Of a stretch of 64,000 nt of DNA, positions 12,539 to 23,911 are shown one piece after another (within the stretch, counting starts at the first letter, position 1; every line of letters begins with the position of its first letter). This DNA comes from Pyrenula massariospora (taxonomy: Eukaryota > Ascomycota > Eurotiomycetes > Pyrenulales > Pyrenulaceae). The notes below the pieces were generated by a model. That model had not been told where the DNA came from. It did no database searches and worked only from the letters and a program-made list of their open reading frames with translations. The stretch is from positions 682,001-746,000 of the forward strand of contig JAGFMI010000010.1 in the NCBI GenBank assembly GCA_021030905.1. Reading direction: 5' to 3'. A program made the position numbers and the translations under genes.

Positions 12539-14436
12539 ATGTCGACCACGAACAACCAAGACTCTCCGCCAGGTCAGGTCGCTCCCAACGGCCAACCGCA
12601 ACAGGCTGCGACTCCAACTGCTGCTCCCATTCCAAACCAACAGCCTCAACCGATCAGTTCTGTCGGTGAGAATCTGCAGTGTCAGTGGCAAAATTGTGGG
12701 GAGCGTTGTCCTTCTGCTGAGTCCCTCTACGTAAGTTGGCCTTGACGTTTCTGCCTAATCCCCGGCAAATTATTCATCTCTATATTAATAAACGTTTCTT
12801 GTGGGTCAACATTACTAATACATGCTAGGAACACGTCTGTGAACGCCATGTTGGCCGTAAGAGCACGAATAACCTCAATCTCACCTGTCAATGGGGCAGC
12901 TGTCGTACCACGACCGTCAAACGAGACCACATCACCTCCCATATTCGAGTCCACGTGCCCCTTAAGCCACACAAATGTGACTTTTGCGGGAAAGCTTTCA
13001 AGCGACCTCAAGATCTTAAGAAGCACGTCAAGACCCACGCTGATGACTCGATGATGACTTCGCGCTCTCCGGATATGGGCGCCGGCCCTCGCCAGCCAAA
13101 TAGTCATTACAATGTTGATCAAAGTAAAGGCGGCGCCTATTATCCAGCTCATATGCCAGGACACGAGTACGGCGGTCATGGCCAGAGCCAGTATTACCAG
13201 CCACAGCAATCCCATCCTAGCCAGTACGGTGGTGTGTACTATCCCATTAGTGCTGCCAACCAAGCTTCAGTGGAACCGACGTACGAGTCTCGGAAGCGCG
13301 GATTTGATGCTTTGACTGGTTTCTTTAACGACATCCGTTCATCAAGGTTCAACCCTCGCGATTACGATAATTTCTCCCACCGGCTGTACCAGCTTCAGAC
13401 CCTACAGCTTCCAGAGATCATCCCTGCCCAGGTTCCAGCTTATCAACCGGTTGCCGCCATGTCTGGTGGTTACGAATCGAATAACCCGATCCAGGCCTAC
13501 TCCCTGCCGCCAATGGGCAATGTCAAGTCTCGTGGTGACTTGACTTCAATTGACCAATTACTGCAGCAAATGCAATCCACTATCTACGAAAATGAGAGCC
13601 AAATTTCCTCTGGCGGAAATGGTCAGCCTGGGACCATCCATATTCCTTCGTACCGCAACTCAGATTCTCCTCCAGGCGTTCATTCTGCCTCTGGCCATGG
13701 CTACCATCCAGCCTCTGTACTCGGTCGCGCACACAACAACAGCATCAGCTCTGCAGCCGAGAGCATCCACTCTAGCACACCCGGTCTAACACCACCCAGC
13801 TCCGCCCAGTCTTACACGTCTGGCCAATCACCACTTCCTACAAACCAAACCCTCCATACCTCCAGTGAAGCTATGTACCCCAGCCTTCCAGCAACCAGCG
13901 GCATGGACTATGGCATCAACACTTCTACCGCTCCAGCATCGACCCTCGGCAGCGTTTTCGACAACGACGACCGCCGCCGCTACAGCGGAGGCACCCTTCA
14001 ACGCGCCCGGCCAGCCCCCCGTCGCGGAAGTGGTGACGCCATGGACGTCTCCAGCGACGGCTCTGTGACTCCGCCGGCAACTGCCCGTGGCAAGAAACCG
14101 TCTCCCACGTCCAACGTGATCGATCCCAATCTCGAAGGTGGGTCGGCATCGGACCAGGCTCCTGTTACGCCTGCTACTGTTGAGTCGGCGTTAAAGAGCC
14201 CTACCAGCGCGACAGAGGAGGTCAAGGATCAGAGATATACAGCCTGGCTGGAGAATATGAGGTTGATTGAGTATCTGAGGGACCTAGTCAAGAGGATGAA
14301 GGAGGAGTGGCCCGAGTCGAGAGAGGGAGAGGGCGAGGATGTCGAGATGGGAGATCCGGGTGCGGGACCTTCTGATATCGCTGGGGGGCCTAAGGACGAG
14401 GTGTCGTATCCTAGCTTGAAGGAGGTTGCTGCCTGA
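12539..14436 (+). CDS. pacC: PacC/Rim101 pH-response zinc-finger transcription factor
   Basis: Exons 12539-12730 and 12829-14436 (98-nt intron with GTAAGT, ACTAATA branch site and TAG) give 599 residues. Three C2H2 fingers are seen: C48-x4-C53 with H66 and H71 (split by the intron), C84-x4-C89-x12-H102-x3-H106, and C114-x2-C117-x12-H130-x3-H134. They match PacC ([49 protein letters not shown]). In the family, alkaline pH triggers two-step proteolysis and the truncated form activates alkaline genes and represses acid genes. The central part is long, low in complexity and rich in Ser, Tyr and Gln. The C-terminal helix [18 protein letters not shown] fits the conserved negative-acting domain. Two YPSL tetrapeptides, one in the centre (near 13876) and one just before the C-terminus ([12 protein letters not shown]), resemble the YPxL/I docking sites of PalA. 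Confidence 0.95.
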
Positions 14437-14882
14437 AAGCTTTTCTAACGCTCTTCTCTCGGTGGAGGACTGTGTACGAGACATGGAGTGGGTTTCAATG
14501 CCACGGCTTGATGGCTTCGACACGCTTGTAGGCGAATGTCGTGGCGTTTTTGGGCTTGGTGAGGTTCCCGCCAACCGAGTAAGGGGAGGTGGGAGGACGT
14601 GTTTCCAAGGACAAGTTACCTTGATTGCCTCTGTTGCCGGAATATCGAGGTGCGGAGGCTAGTCAGTGTTCCTAAGTACACATGTCTTATGTTAGCAAAA
14701 TATGGTATTTTTTGAACCTTGACCATATATCATATGGAGGCCACTATATCTATCCTTGATAGATCTTCGTTCTTCTTCCCTGCCCTGCCTACTAGGACCT
14801 TTCCATATCCCACAAACCCCTCATTTCCCTCAACGCCTCCAATACCTACCTACCTTCACTTCCCCCCACCCCTCCTTTCTCC
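14437..14882. other. Convergent 3' intergenic region
   Basis: This lies between the convergent stop codons of pacC and the M20 gene. It is AT-rich near 14690-14760, as expected for 3' processing signals, and pyrimidine-rich from 14760. No gene is seen. Confidence 0.5.
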
Positions 14883-16316
14883 CTAACGCTTCCCCTCCCC
14901 CTCCCCACCACCAACCCCAAGCACGCACAACGCCCCCACAACCAGCGCCTCGACCCCTACGCTCAGCGTCGGCCGCAAGACCGGCGCGAAGAACGGACTG
15001 TGGTTGCCCGCCACGGCGCCAATTTTACCCTCCCCCTCCTCCTTGTCTTTGCCCTCCGCACTACCCGCCTCCCCGTCTTTGCCTTTCTGCCCACCCATCT
15101 CTCCCTCCCGCCCACCACCACCCGCCTCCCCCGTCCCCTCCAGCCGATCCCACTCCTCCGGATCCGTGCCCCCGATCAGCCAGTAACAATACGGCTTATC
15201 TATGGCCGTGGCGAGGCGCGAAAAGTCCTCGCTCCCCAGCGCCGCGGGGAGGGCCGGATCAAACGCGGACCCAAAGTGTGACGCGAAGGCGTCGGAGACC
15301 TCAGACGTCAGGGCGGGCGTGTTGACCGTCAGCGGGTAAGTTGTGGTCGGCGTGATAGTCGGCGGTTTGGGCGTCCCGGCCGCGGCACATTCCGCATGCA
15401 CGATGCGGTGGATGGCCGCGATGATCCTGCGCCGCGAGGCCTCGGACATGCTGCGCACGTTGAGCTTCAGCGTGGCGGTGTCCGGGATGACGTTCTCCGC
15501 GTCGCCTGCGTGGATCGCGCCGATTGTGACCACGGCGGGGTCCGCGGGGGCGCATTCACGGCTGACGATGGTTTGGAGTTTGAGGACGAGGGCGGCGGCG
15601 AGGACGACGGGGTCGACGCAGCGGTGCGGTTGGCTGCCGTGGCCGCCGCGGCCGTGGAGCGTGACGGTGAAGCTGTCCGCGGCGGACATGACGGGCCGGC
15701 CGTGGGTGCCGGGGAGGGTGCCGAGGGTGCCGGCGCGCTGGGGCATGACGTGCTGGCCCAGGACGGCGTCGGGGATGGGGACGGCGTGGGAGGTGGGGGA
15801 GTAGAGGCCCGAGGTGAGCATGGCGAGGGCGCCGGAGCCGAGCTCTTCGGCGGGCTGGAAGAGGAAGATGGCGGTGCCGGTCCAGGAGGGGCGGGCGGAG
15901 AGGAGGGTCTCAGCGCAGGCGAGGAGGCAGGTTGTGTGGAGGTCGTGGCCGCAGGCGTGCATGACGGGTTTGGTGAGGCCGTCGCGGGGGGAGGTTTGGG
16001 TGGCGGTGCTGGCGTAGGGGAGATTGGTTTGTTCTTTGATGGGGAGGGCATCGATGTCCGCGCGGAGGAGGACGGTTTTTCCGGGGCCGTTGGGGAGGAT
16101 GGCAACGAGGCCGTGGCCGCCGATGGACGGTTTTAGGATGAGGTCTGAAGAGAGGTTGCGGAGGAAGGAGAGAATGGTTGCTGCAGTGGAGGCTTCTTGG
16201 GTTGAGAGCTCGGGGTGAGCATGTAGATGTTTGTAAAGGTCTTCATAGCGAGCAAGAGGTGGAAGGTGTTCTTTTACAAGGGAGCTGATTGAAAGAGGAG
16301 GAGCCGCGGTCGTCAT
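14883..16316 (-). CDS. M20D-type amidohydrolase (hippurate / amino-acid conjugate hydrolase-like)
   Basis: A single exon of 477 residues. Metal-site motifs of peptidase family M20 are clear: LLRADIDALP (about 83-92) with its metal-bridging Asp, MHACGHDLH (119-127) with Cys122 typical of the M20D amidohydrolases (ILR1-like, hippurate hydrolase, carboxypeptidase Ss1), FQPAEELGSGA with the catalytic Glu pair, HGRGGHGSQP in the lid/dimerisation domain, and AALGSEDFS near the end. The family cleaves amide bonds of N-acyl amino acids; the substrate here is unknown. No signal peptide is seen, so it is probably cytosolic. A Gly/Glu/Lys-rich low-complexity insert of about 40 residues sits between the last catalytic block and the C-terminus. 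Its purine-rich sense strand explains the many long shadow frames on the other strand. The coding sequence is clearly more GC-rich than its neighbours. Confidence 0.9.
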   Translation of the reverse strand: MTTAAPPLSISSLVKEHLPPLARYEDLYKHLHAHPELSTQEASTAATILSFLRNLSSDLILKPSIGGHGLVAILPNGPGKTVLLRADIDALPIKEQTNLPYASTATQTSPRDGLTKPVMHACGHDLHTTCLLACAETLLSARPSWTGTAIFLFQPAEELGSGALAMLTSGLYSPTSHAVPIPDAVLGQHVMPQRAGTLGTLPGTHGRPVMSAADSFTVTLHGRGGHGSQPHRCVDPVVLAAALVLKLQTIVSRECAPADPAVVTIGAIHAGDAENVIPDTATLKLNVRSMSEASRRRIIAAIHRIVHAECAAAGTPKPPTITPTTTYPLTVNTPALTSEVSDAFASHFGSAFDPALPAALGSEDFSRLATAIDKPYCYWLIGGTDPEEWDRLEGTGEAGGGGREGEMGGQKGKDGEAGSAEGKDKEEGEGKIGAVAGNHSPFFAPVLRPTLSVGVEALVVGALCVLGVGGGEGEGKR

Positions 16317-17090
16317 GTTTTTGCGAATTAGACCGCAGTAAAGAGCACAAGAGAGTAGTCAGAAGAACGTGTGTTGACTGAAGAGTAGTTAAAGTCATAT
16401 GAAAGATTCAAAGTACTCAAATTAAGCAGCATATACTCATAAGAAAAGAGGGCAGAAAATCAGTCAATTGCCGTTTTAAGTCATGCCGATAGATATCATA
16501 CGGCACCTACCGACTGCGGGGTCACTCTGACGAACGTGGCGGCAAGCGATTGAGGAGTTTTTCCATGGTAGCAGTCAAAGCAAAGTACCATACGGTGTAC
16601 CGATCTTAAACAAAGAGTGAAAGCGAGGTCCACCCTTGTAGAAGAAGCACATGGGTAAGGTTCTCGTGTATGACGCAGAATGAATGGTCCAAGATGGGCG
16701 GAGCTTGGACATTCTGGCTTGGCCGAGTCATCTTGGGTCACTGCCCTTTTAGCCAAAGCGAAATCTTGTCTCTCGCTCAAAGAACTTTTCTTGAGAAATG
16801 GGGATCCTTAAAGCTGTTCTAAAATTTCAAAACTTGAACTAAAGATCATCTTGTGGCGTAAAGCAATTCTTAGCCTCCTTAACCTACAAAATTTGCGAGC
16901 GCCGCAACTCCAGCAGTTGTCAGGTGTCTGTTACCTCCAAGGAACAAAATTGTCTAAATGTTCTAACATAATGTCCTTTTGATGGTGTCTCTTAATCGGG
17001 TATATCAAAGAGCCGCCCGTCCCCGCTTTTTCGTTGGATCAAGAAATCCACAATGCATTGTAATGTACAATCACCAAGCGGTCGGTAGAC
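16317..17090. other. Intergenic, no gene recognised
   Basis: It holds the upstream region of the M20 gene (16317 onward) and the 3' flank of the next complement gene. It is AT-rich with no frame resembling a protein. Confidence 0.5.
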
Positions 17091-19125
17091 TTACGCTTGA
17101 CTTGCTCCTTCTTCATCTATACCTTCCTCTAGCCTTCCCAGAAGATCCATCTCCCCCGTCGCTCCCGGTGCTTCTTCTACTGATTGCTTCTCCTCCTGGA
17201 GAGCAGGCTCGACTGGTTTTTCGGGCTCCGGATCCTCTGTTGGGGCTGCTGCGCTTGGCTCCGCGGTAGCAGCCTCTCCCATGACGGTATCGGCCGCCTC
17301 CTGGACAACCTCAACAGCTTGAGGATCAGGCACGTTTTCGATGGGTACATCGGTCGTTGGTGCCTCCAAAGATGTCTCTTCAACAGTGACAACAGGTAAA
17401 TCTGGGACGACTGGCAAGTCAGGGATAACAGGCGCTGAAAGCGCTTCTGTTGGTTCTTCAATAAGAACAGGTGGAGGGGCTACATCGGCCTCTGGCGTTA
17501 CTGTCGACATTGGAGCGGACACTGGATCGTGAGATGGGGGAGGCTCCGGCACATCTTCCTCGGTTGGCTTTGCCCTCTCCAGCGCTATAGGCCGGTCCTC
17601 GTCGAGACCCCCATCAATCTCTCCTTCCTCACTACCTTCACCCTCATCATCCTCTTCATCTCCGTCATTGTCGTTATCACCCTCAGTCTGGACTTCTTTT
17701 TCTCCTAATTCTCCCTCCTCAGCCCCTCCAGGTGTTGCTCCATTCGATGCTTGACTACGTTGAGCTCCAATGGCCTCAATCTGGCCGCCTTCTCCTTCGA
17801 AAACGACCTTCTTCATTGGACCCTTCTTCCCTCTTCCCGGGCCAAATTTCTTCCTCTTTGGAGGTGGCGGTCGCCGTCGGTTGACTTCTTGCTGTGGTGT
17901 TGCAGCGTTGTTACTGCTCAGTGTACTTAGCGCTGCCGCCGCTGCTGGCGCGACAACCACGCCATCTTCGTTTGCGACGCCAACGCCTTCGACGACTGTC
18001 CCAGGTGCGAGAGATTCGGTAGCAATCTGCTCTTGCTTCACCGGAACGGGAGTGCTAGGGCCGGATTCGGGTTTGGCCGGGTCAACTGGAACAATTGCGA
18101 CGGGCGGAGGGGCTGTAGAATCGTCTGGGATGATCTCGCCGTCAATTGTGTGCTCAGCACCCTCGATAATCATAACGTCATAAACCTTGGGAATACCGGT
18201 CTCTGGGTCAGTTTTCTTGACTTTGACTGTCTTCTTCTTCACTTCTACCACGGGGGCAGCAGCGCCCACAGTGCCGTTGCCATATGCATTGTGGCCATAC
18301 AGTGGTGGGAGACCAGGGCGTCTTGGAGCAAGGTACGTCCTTTCAGGAAGATCTTGCCGCACGGAAGGGGTCCAGCGACGGATCGTGAAAGCGCGGTCTT
18401 CGTCCAGGAGACTTTTGTGGTTGCTTGCTGGAGCGACGTCAGCGTCATCAGGCGCAGGCGAACTAGGTTTGGTGGCCTCCGCAGCGTTAGGAGGTGGATG
18501 CGTGGCTCCGTTAGAGCTAGAGCTAGTATTGTTCTGCTTCATGAACGTATTCCCAGCGCGGGCGCGGCGGAGGAGTTGCTGATCGCTTTAGTAAATCTTC
18601 GATGTAACATACTTAGCAAGTCTGCATACCTGATTGTGAGGTGGGAGAGCATCGTAGTCTTTAGGAAGTGGAAGTTCGCTCCACGGATAGTTGTCATTAG
18701 GAAACATAAAACCTCCAGTGGAATTTTCATCAGCTTGCTTGGGGTTCTGATTGACAGTGACGTCCTTGAACTCCCACTTCCGAACAGGCAATCCTTCTGT
18801 GGGATCATGGTCGATTACGCCACCGGCACCTCGTCGAGTATTTGTCGACGCATAGTCGGGGTTGAGACCAGCTCTCGTACGAGACGAACGGAGCTATTAG
18901 AGACAACGGTCAGCGCCAGATTCGTTAGGAAATACAAATAGCAAAATTTGAACAAGGAGGACGAGCCGCTTCGTATTCTCGGTCAGGAAGCTTGTAAGCC
19001 AGACAGCGAAGTTCCCAGCTATAATCTTCAGGTGCTTGAGCAGCCCTTGGGTTGACGGGTGCTCGATGAAGTCTTCCGTATTGGTCAAAGGATGCATGAT
19101 AGAAGTGTGGCCCGAGAGTATTCAT
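17091..19125 (-). CDS. Unknown acidic, Pro/Val-rich conserved protein (3 exons)
   Basis: Read on the complement. The best protein-like exons are about 19125-18954, 18893 or 18871 to 18630, and 18578-17091. The second intron (18629-18579; GTATGC...CAG, 51 nt) is secure and keeps frame. The first junction is not: the natural acceptor at 18894 (TAG after GCTGACC) needs a phase-0 donor that I cannot find, while donor 18953 with acceptor 18872 is in frame and gives about 633 residues. Exon 1 reads FYHASFDQYGRLHRAPVNPR and exon 2 contains GGFMFPNDNYPWSELPLP. Exon 3 starts LLRRARAGNTF, has YLAPRRPGLPPLYGH, a basic patch RRRPPPPKRKKFGPGRGKKG that could be a nuclear signal, then a long Glu/Asp/Val/Pro tail. 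I do not recognise the family. A GTAAGT overlaps the stop codon at 17091, so a further 3' exon cannot be excluded. Confidence 0.65.
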
Positions 19126-21503
19126 TTCAGAATGCAATCCAGCTGGCGACGTGTGATTGGATGGAAACTAAGACTCGGGAACAACAACGAGATGGTAGGG
19201 AACAAAGGCCGAAGCAAGGCAGCAGTGCAGAACATGTCTCGGTGACTACGGGAAACGCGAACTTACAGGCGCCATCATGCCAGCCCGCAACCCAATGCCT
19301 CACACTGGGTCGCCTCACTTGCTCCCTCACGCGCTCCCTCACTCACTCACGACCGACTCTGCTGGCGGTTTCCTTCCACGTTCCGCCGAGGCTGGGTAGG
19401 CGCGTTTGACCACGGGGATGCGCCAAACTCACCGCCGGAGCGCGCCCCGACCGGCAACAAGCGCGATTATTCTATTCCTCCAGGTGCTTAGATGGATCCC
19501 CGTCACAGATGCGATGCGACAATCATTCTTCGAAAATGTATTGTCCTGGCCACGTTGGCAAGTGTTTCAAAAGTTGACGAACAATGCGATTGTCCTTGTC
19601 ATCGACTTTGGCGGCTGAGTGGGGCCGAATTTATCTTGGCATAGGGGCTCGGAAGCCTCCACTAAACACTTTCCCTCCCGCTATTCTACTACCTGCCAGA
19701 CCTCCCCCGCCGAAGTGGTATTCTCCTCAACAGTCCTTGTTCCATCAGGTATCTCTACTCTGATGTCCCTTTCCACCTGCTCTATTGTCGGTCAAAGACG
19801 CCGCACAACACCTGAACTACTTGTCCCAATCGAGGAGTAGGGACTCAGGTGGACGGCAAGCAGAGACTTCAACGAACGCGGCGATCAGGGGGAACCCATC
19901 AAAGAGACGACACACCATCACAACAAACCCTCTCCGCAATCTATCGCGAGAACTGATCCGAGCCTTTCCTGCCCGTTCAAACTCCATTTGCCTAGATGAG
20001 CTTCACAATCACCGGCTGCGTCCCCGGGTGTATTTGGACGGCCATGAAGATGGACACCATCTATAAAGCCTGAAAACGTTACCAAAAAAGAGCGTGCTTG
20101 TGAGAACTACTCCATTTCCAGTGCTGTGGCTCTGGACCTCGGGACTGTCGAAGTCTCCCACCGAAACATTACTACGAGTAGCCTGGGGAATAGCAATGAC
20201 GATCAGAGTCATCGGTGATGTCCAAGGCTGACTTACCCCCTACCAGCTTTAAACGCATAACAGAGACAGATATCGATTCAGTGTACGCGTTTCAAAGGCT
20301 ACATATGCGAAGCCACTCAAGGGACACGAGCAATAAACAACCCAGGCTGATCTTCTGAAAATTGCGGCGTCAAATAGCCTATAAACGGAACAGTCATTGA
20401 GCAATACGGTTGTAGTTACATAAGGTTACGAAGTTCGAAATAGTTGAAGGTGAGTTTCGAAAGGATGGGCTTGAGGGCTCACATGATTTTCAACATCAAT
20501 GGTCTCTTCTCGGTGGTCACCCGAAGGACCGCTATCACTCCAAGCCTCATAGCGGGCGCTAATGTTCTGGAAAAGTGGTCTTCTTTTAACCATGTTTTTG
20601 AGTAGGTTTCTTTTGTTTCAACACAAAGGGTCCTGTGAGGGCACCCTGCCAGATACCCAGCTAAGACACTTTAGCAACTCATTCTACCTCTACTAGTTCC
20701 TATTAGAATTGGTTTGAGTAGATATCCTTAGAAAACGCTTTTGATACTTGTATATAATTCGAGTAATAATGCTGACCCCGAATAATTTTCACTCTCAATT
20801 AAAAGTCGATGCGAATTTTGGGCGAAGACCTGGCCAGCTTGGCAATACGTGGGAGCTCCCTCGCAACGATCTCATGCTGCTCTCAATTCCGATGATTTGC
20901 TTTGAGGAGCTGAAAAGATCCCAGAAATGTGGTATGAGCAACCAGAATAATGTGTCATGGGATGACCTACAAGGTACTCCTTAAAGAGGTGTAGGTCCGA
21001 CGGTTCTAGTCCATGTGGAGTGAGCATCCGCGAGCCTACTTGTTTCATGCAGAAAGTGAAGTAACGGTTTCTAGTATGCTGTCCGCAAGGAGCCTGTCCT
21101 TTCTTGAGACGAGGACTGCTAAGACCTCGTCATTGGAAACAACAAACATCGCCGCAAACAAGGCTCAACGCCACGATGTGTGCGGCGGGCATCTTTCGCC
21201 TCGCTTGCCCCGGCGTAAGTGGACAATTCAAACTTCCCGAGGCCACACTCTGCTTCTAAACAAACGAAGCGTGGATTTCTTAAATCCTCGAAGTCTCCTT
21301 CATTATGTTTTACCAATCCATACTGGCCCGAAATTCGGAACGTCCGTTCAGGCGATGGTAGGCGGTGCACTTCAATAATTAGCAGGGGTTCACTGCCATG
21401 CCACCCTACACTATTTCTTTCAAGGATTATGTTTCCCATGTTCTGTCTCTGCTGGTATAGCAAGTAATTCTCCATGACTTTATCACATGGACCAAGATGA
21501 AGA
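19126..21503. other. 2.4-kb interval without a recognised gene
   Basis: This is the upstream region of the complement gene and the upstream region of the secreted protein at 21504. The only frame with any protein character is on the complement at 21119-21475 (118 codons, ATG start, reading MENYLLYQQRQNMGNIILER at its beginning). It starts 29 bp from the oppositely oriented gene at 21504, has no recognised family and may be chance. No repeat or RNA gene was seen. Confidence 0.4.
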
Positions 21504-22718
21504 ATGAAGACATTGTTAAGTCTTATAGTGCTTATGTTCTTGTCATTTGTTTTCGCCCTGGATCCTTTTACTTACTGGGTCCATCAATCTTGTTTGAATA
21601 GACCGCAGAGTTTCTTCGAGAATGGCATGAGTGAAGCCCAGGCGATGGCCAGAAGTGCATTGTCGATGCTCGCCACCTTATTCCGAGACAACCCAGACGA
21701 TGATGATGAGTATAGCAACGGAGTGTTCGGCATCATCTTCGGAGTCTTCCCACACATGCGAGAGGACAGAAGGCAGTATGGAATGGCTGTGGCAATCTCC
21801 GACCGCCTAGAGGAGATCTACACAGCTCTAGCGGAGATGAGGCCAGTACCTTGGTACCAGCCAACCGTACCAAGAGGAAACTTTCGTTATTACTGTGACG
21901 ATGACAGGCTCTGGGGCCTCGGCCTTTCTCGCTGGATTCTTCGTTCCGATCCACCGAACCCGCCTGAAGGGTATGTCCGGCAGGAAAACCGACCGTATTG
22001 GAGGCGGGGAGTAGGAACACAGTATCGAGAGTATTGGGACCCAGCAAACGGGGTCATAATGGGCGGCACCACAGGCTGCCAAGATCCCTGGACTCAAGCT
22101 GCATCATACGACCCAACGCCACAGAGGGCATCCACTCCCGGATACCCCCGGTCAATGATATTGGCCACTACTACCATTTGCGAAAGCCTGCTGAACCCGC
22201 CTGTCTTACCCCTACCCTATGCACCGCGCGGCCCTCCCCAATCTATAGAAGACGTCAACAGACGCTCCGATCTTAGCTCAAGGGACTTTCAAACCACCGA
22301 CCCCGCCCAGACTGGTGTCCTTTCGTACCTCGAGAGGCACACAACTAGCGCGACTATTCTCCGCGAATTTTGCCGTTACCCTCCGTGGAAACTTCGGGAT
22401 GTGCTGTCGATGTTTCCCTGGGGCCCTGCAATCACCTGGATATCCATATTACGCATCTTGACGCCTTGGGATCGAATTCGGAATACCAATAATATTGTAT
22501 TTTTTGCCTTGGTTGCGAGGCTGAGGGACATGGGTTGGTGCCTGGTCGGTGTGACGACTTTGTTCACCGGTCTGGACACCATGGAGCCACAAGACAACCC
22601 CGAACAGAACAGATTTCTCTTGGATGAGCGGTTGTATCGATGTGATGAAGGGTTGGCGAATGTGGAGGAATGGGAATCCGAATCCGAAGGTAGTGGGATT
22701 TCGCGGAGGGCAGTGTAA
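21504..22718 (+). CDS. Secreted protein, intron-less member of a local HExxH-like family (degenerate site)
   Basis: A single exon of 404 residues with an N-terminal signal peptide (MKTLLSLIVLMFLSFVFA). It shares ordered blocks with the genes at 28865 (complement) and 55971: FTYWVHQSC after the signal, FRYYCDDD near residue 130, GTTGCQDP, ATTTICESL, and a C-terminal block NIVFFALVARLRDMGWCL. The block that reads HEFNH in the 28865 gene is REFCR here (TSATILREFCRYPPW), so both His positions are replaced and zinc catalysis is unlikely if that was the ancestral role. The two paralogues carry four introns each; here the coding sequence runs through all four sites without interruption. The overall plan resembles fungal secreted M35-like metallopeptidase relatives, but that assignment is inference. 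It may be an apoplastic or cell-wall protein. Confidence 0.82.
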   Translation: MKTLLSLIVLMFLSFVFALDPFTYWVHQSCLNRPQSFFENGMSEAQAMARSALSMLATLFRDNPDDDDEYSNGVFGIIFGVFPHMREDRRQYGMAVAISDRLEEIYTALAEMRPVPWYQPTVPRGNFRYYCDDDRLWGLGLSRWILRSDPPNPPEGYVRQENRPYWRRGVGTQYREYWDPANGVIMGGTTGCQDPWTQAASYDPTPQRASTPGYPRSMILATTTICESLLNPPVLPLPYAPRGPPQSIEDVNRRSDLSSRDFQTTDPAQTGVLSYLERHTTSATILREFCRYPPWKLRDVLSMFPWGPAITWISILRILTPWDRIRNTNNIVFFALVARLRDMGWCLVGVTTLFTGLDTMEPQDNPEQNRFLLDERLYRCDEGLANVEEWESESEGSGISRRAV

Positions 22719-23911
22719 CCGCATTTTGAGGCGACAACCGATTTTGATGTCTCACGTAAGAGCAAAGCGCGCCGAGGATGGCTTTAGAGACAGGCAACTT
22801 TTAGTAGGCGCAGAGGCTCGGTGAACGGGGCCAGAGGAAACACTTCATGGTTCAAAGGCTCAATGCGATAAGACGCGGGGTGGGGAAGTTTGGAAAACGA
22901 GAGATTGGGGAGGAAACAGAAAGTGTTCCCATACTTATAATTAAAATTGAAGACACTTATACCGTTATTCGTAATTACAATAACATGTAGGAGTAAAGTG
23001 TCTTCCAAACCCAAACTATTATTCTCCGTAGGAAAAGCATTCCTTATAAGCGTATCCGGTTTTAATTGAGGGATTATCTCAATATCAATTGATCAAACTG
23101 GTTAAATGGGAGAAGGAATGAAAGCTGCGGAAGAGAGAACATTGCACAGATTAGTTCTTTATGTGAGTAAGTCTAAAAGAAACAATGAAAGCTCCCCAGC
23201 AATACAAATTCACTGGTAGACACATCGCTTACAAAACGGATCTAATTTCGTTCAAAGGTTTTGGAGAGGAAAAAACTAGGAATAGGTCCGCTTGGAACAA
23301 GACAAAAATCCATAAACTCATACCCATACCTATTAAGACTACTCCCTACCCTATCACAGCGTTTCTCACGGTGGTAACGACAAGGCTGATCAATGTTCTA
23401 ATGGCGGTATCATACATGGTGGCTTCTGAAATGCAGGCTCTTTGGCTTCAGCACCAGAAAATCTGCTGGGCGGCGTTAAATTAGCAAAGTAGAGACTAGG
23501 TAAACGTTGCTGCTCAAACACTTAAGGGTGCGTATACGTAGGTGAATGGAGTCCGTAGAACGCAAATTTTGGCCTTCCAGTCGTTGCCTGCTTTTTACAG
23601 AATCCAAGTTTGCCCTCGAATCTCCGAGCCTAGACGGGCTGTACCGCAAAGGGCCACAGTCACAACCTCCGCTATTACATATCTTGCGAGAGGACGAAAA
23701 TGCGGTTCACAGGCCAGCGCAATATCAGCCATTTAGGACATTCCCATAGGGTGGGAAAGCCATTGGATCTTGTTATTACAGAAGTGGATATAAAACCATG
23801 CCGGAAAGCGCTGCTGAACTCCCAATCTGGTAATCCGTATATAGCATGTTGATCTACCAGCACGCTAAATCACGGTAAAGCATCTCCATTCGACACACAT
23901 CGTCTGCTACT
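22719..23911. other. Intergenic, no gene recognised
   Basis: It includes the 3' flanks of the secreted gene (+) and of isd11 (complement). AT-rich segments at 22920-23060 and 23090-23370 contain no frame with protein character. Confidence 0.5.

Noticed and set aside
15396-16136. Long Gly/Asp-rich frame on + and a Ser/Pro-rich frame on the complement
   Set aside because: Both are shadows of the GC-rich M20 amidohydrolase coding strand, whose catalytic motifs are clear.
18033-18941. 302-codon open frame on +
   Set aside because: It is antisense to exons of the acidic protein on the complement and has no protein character.
21119-21475. 118-codon frame on the complement
   Set aside because: It has an ATG and some protein character, but it begins 29 bp from an opposite gene start and has no recognised family; kept only as a note in the interval entry.
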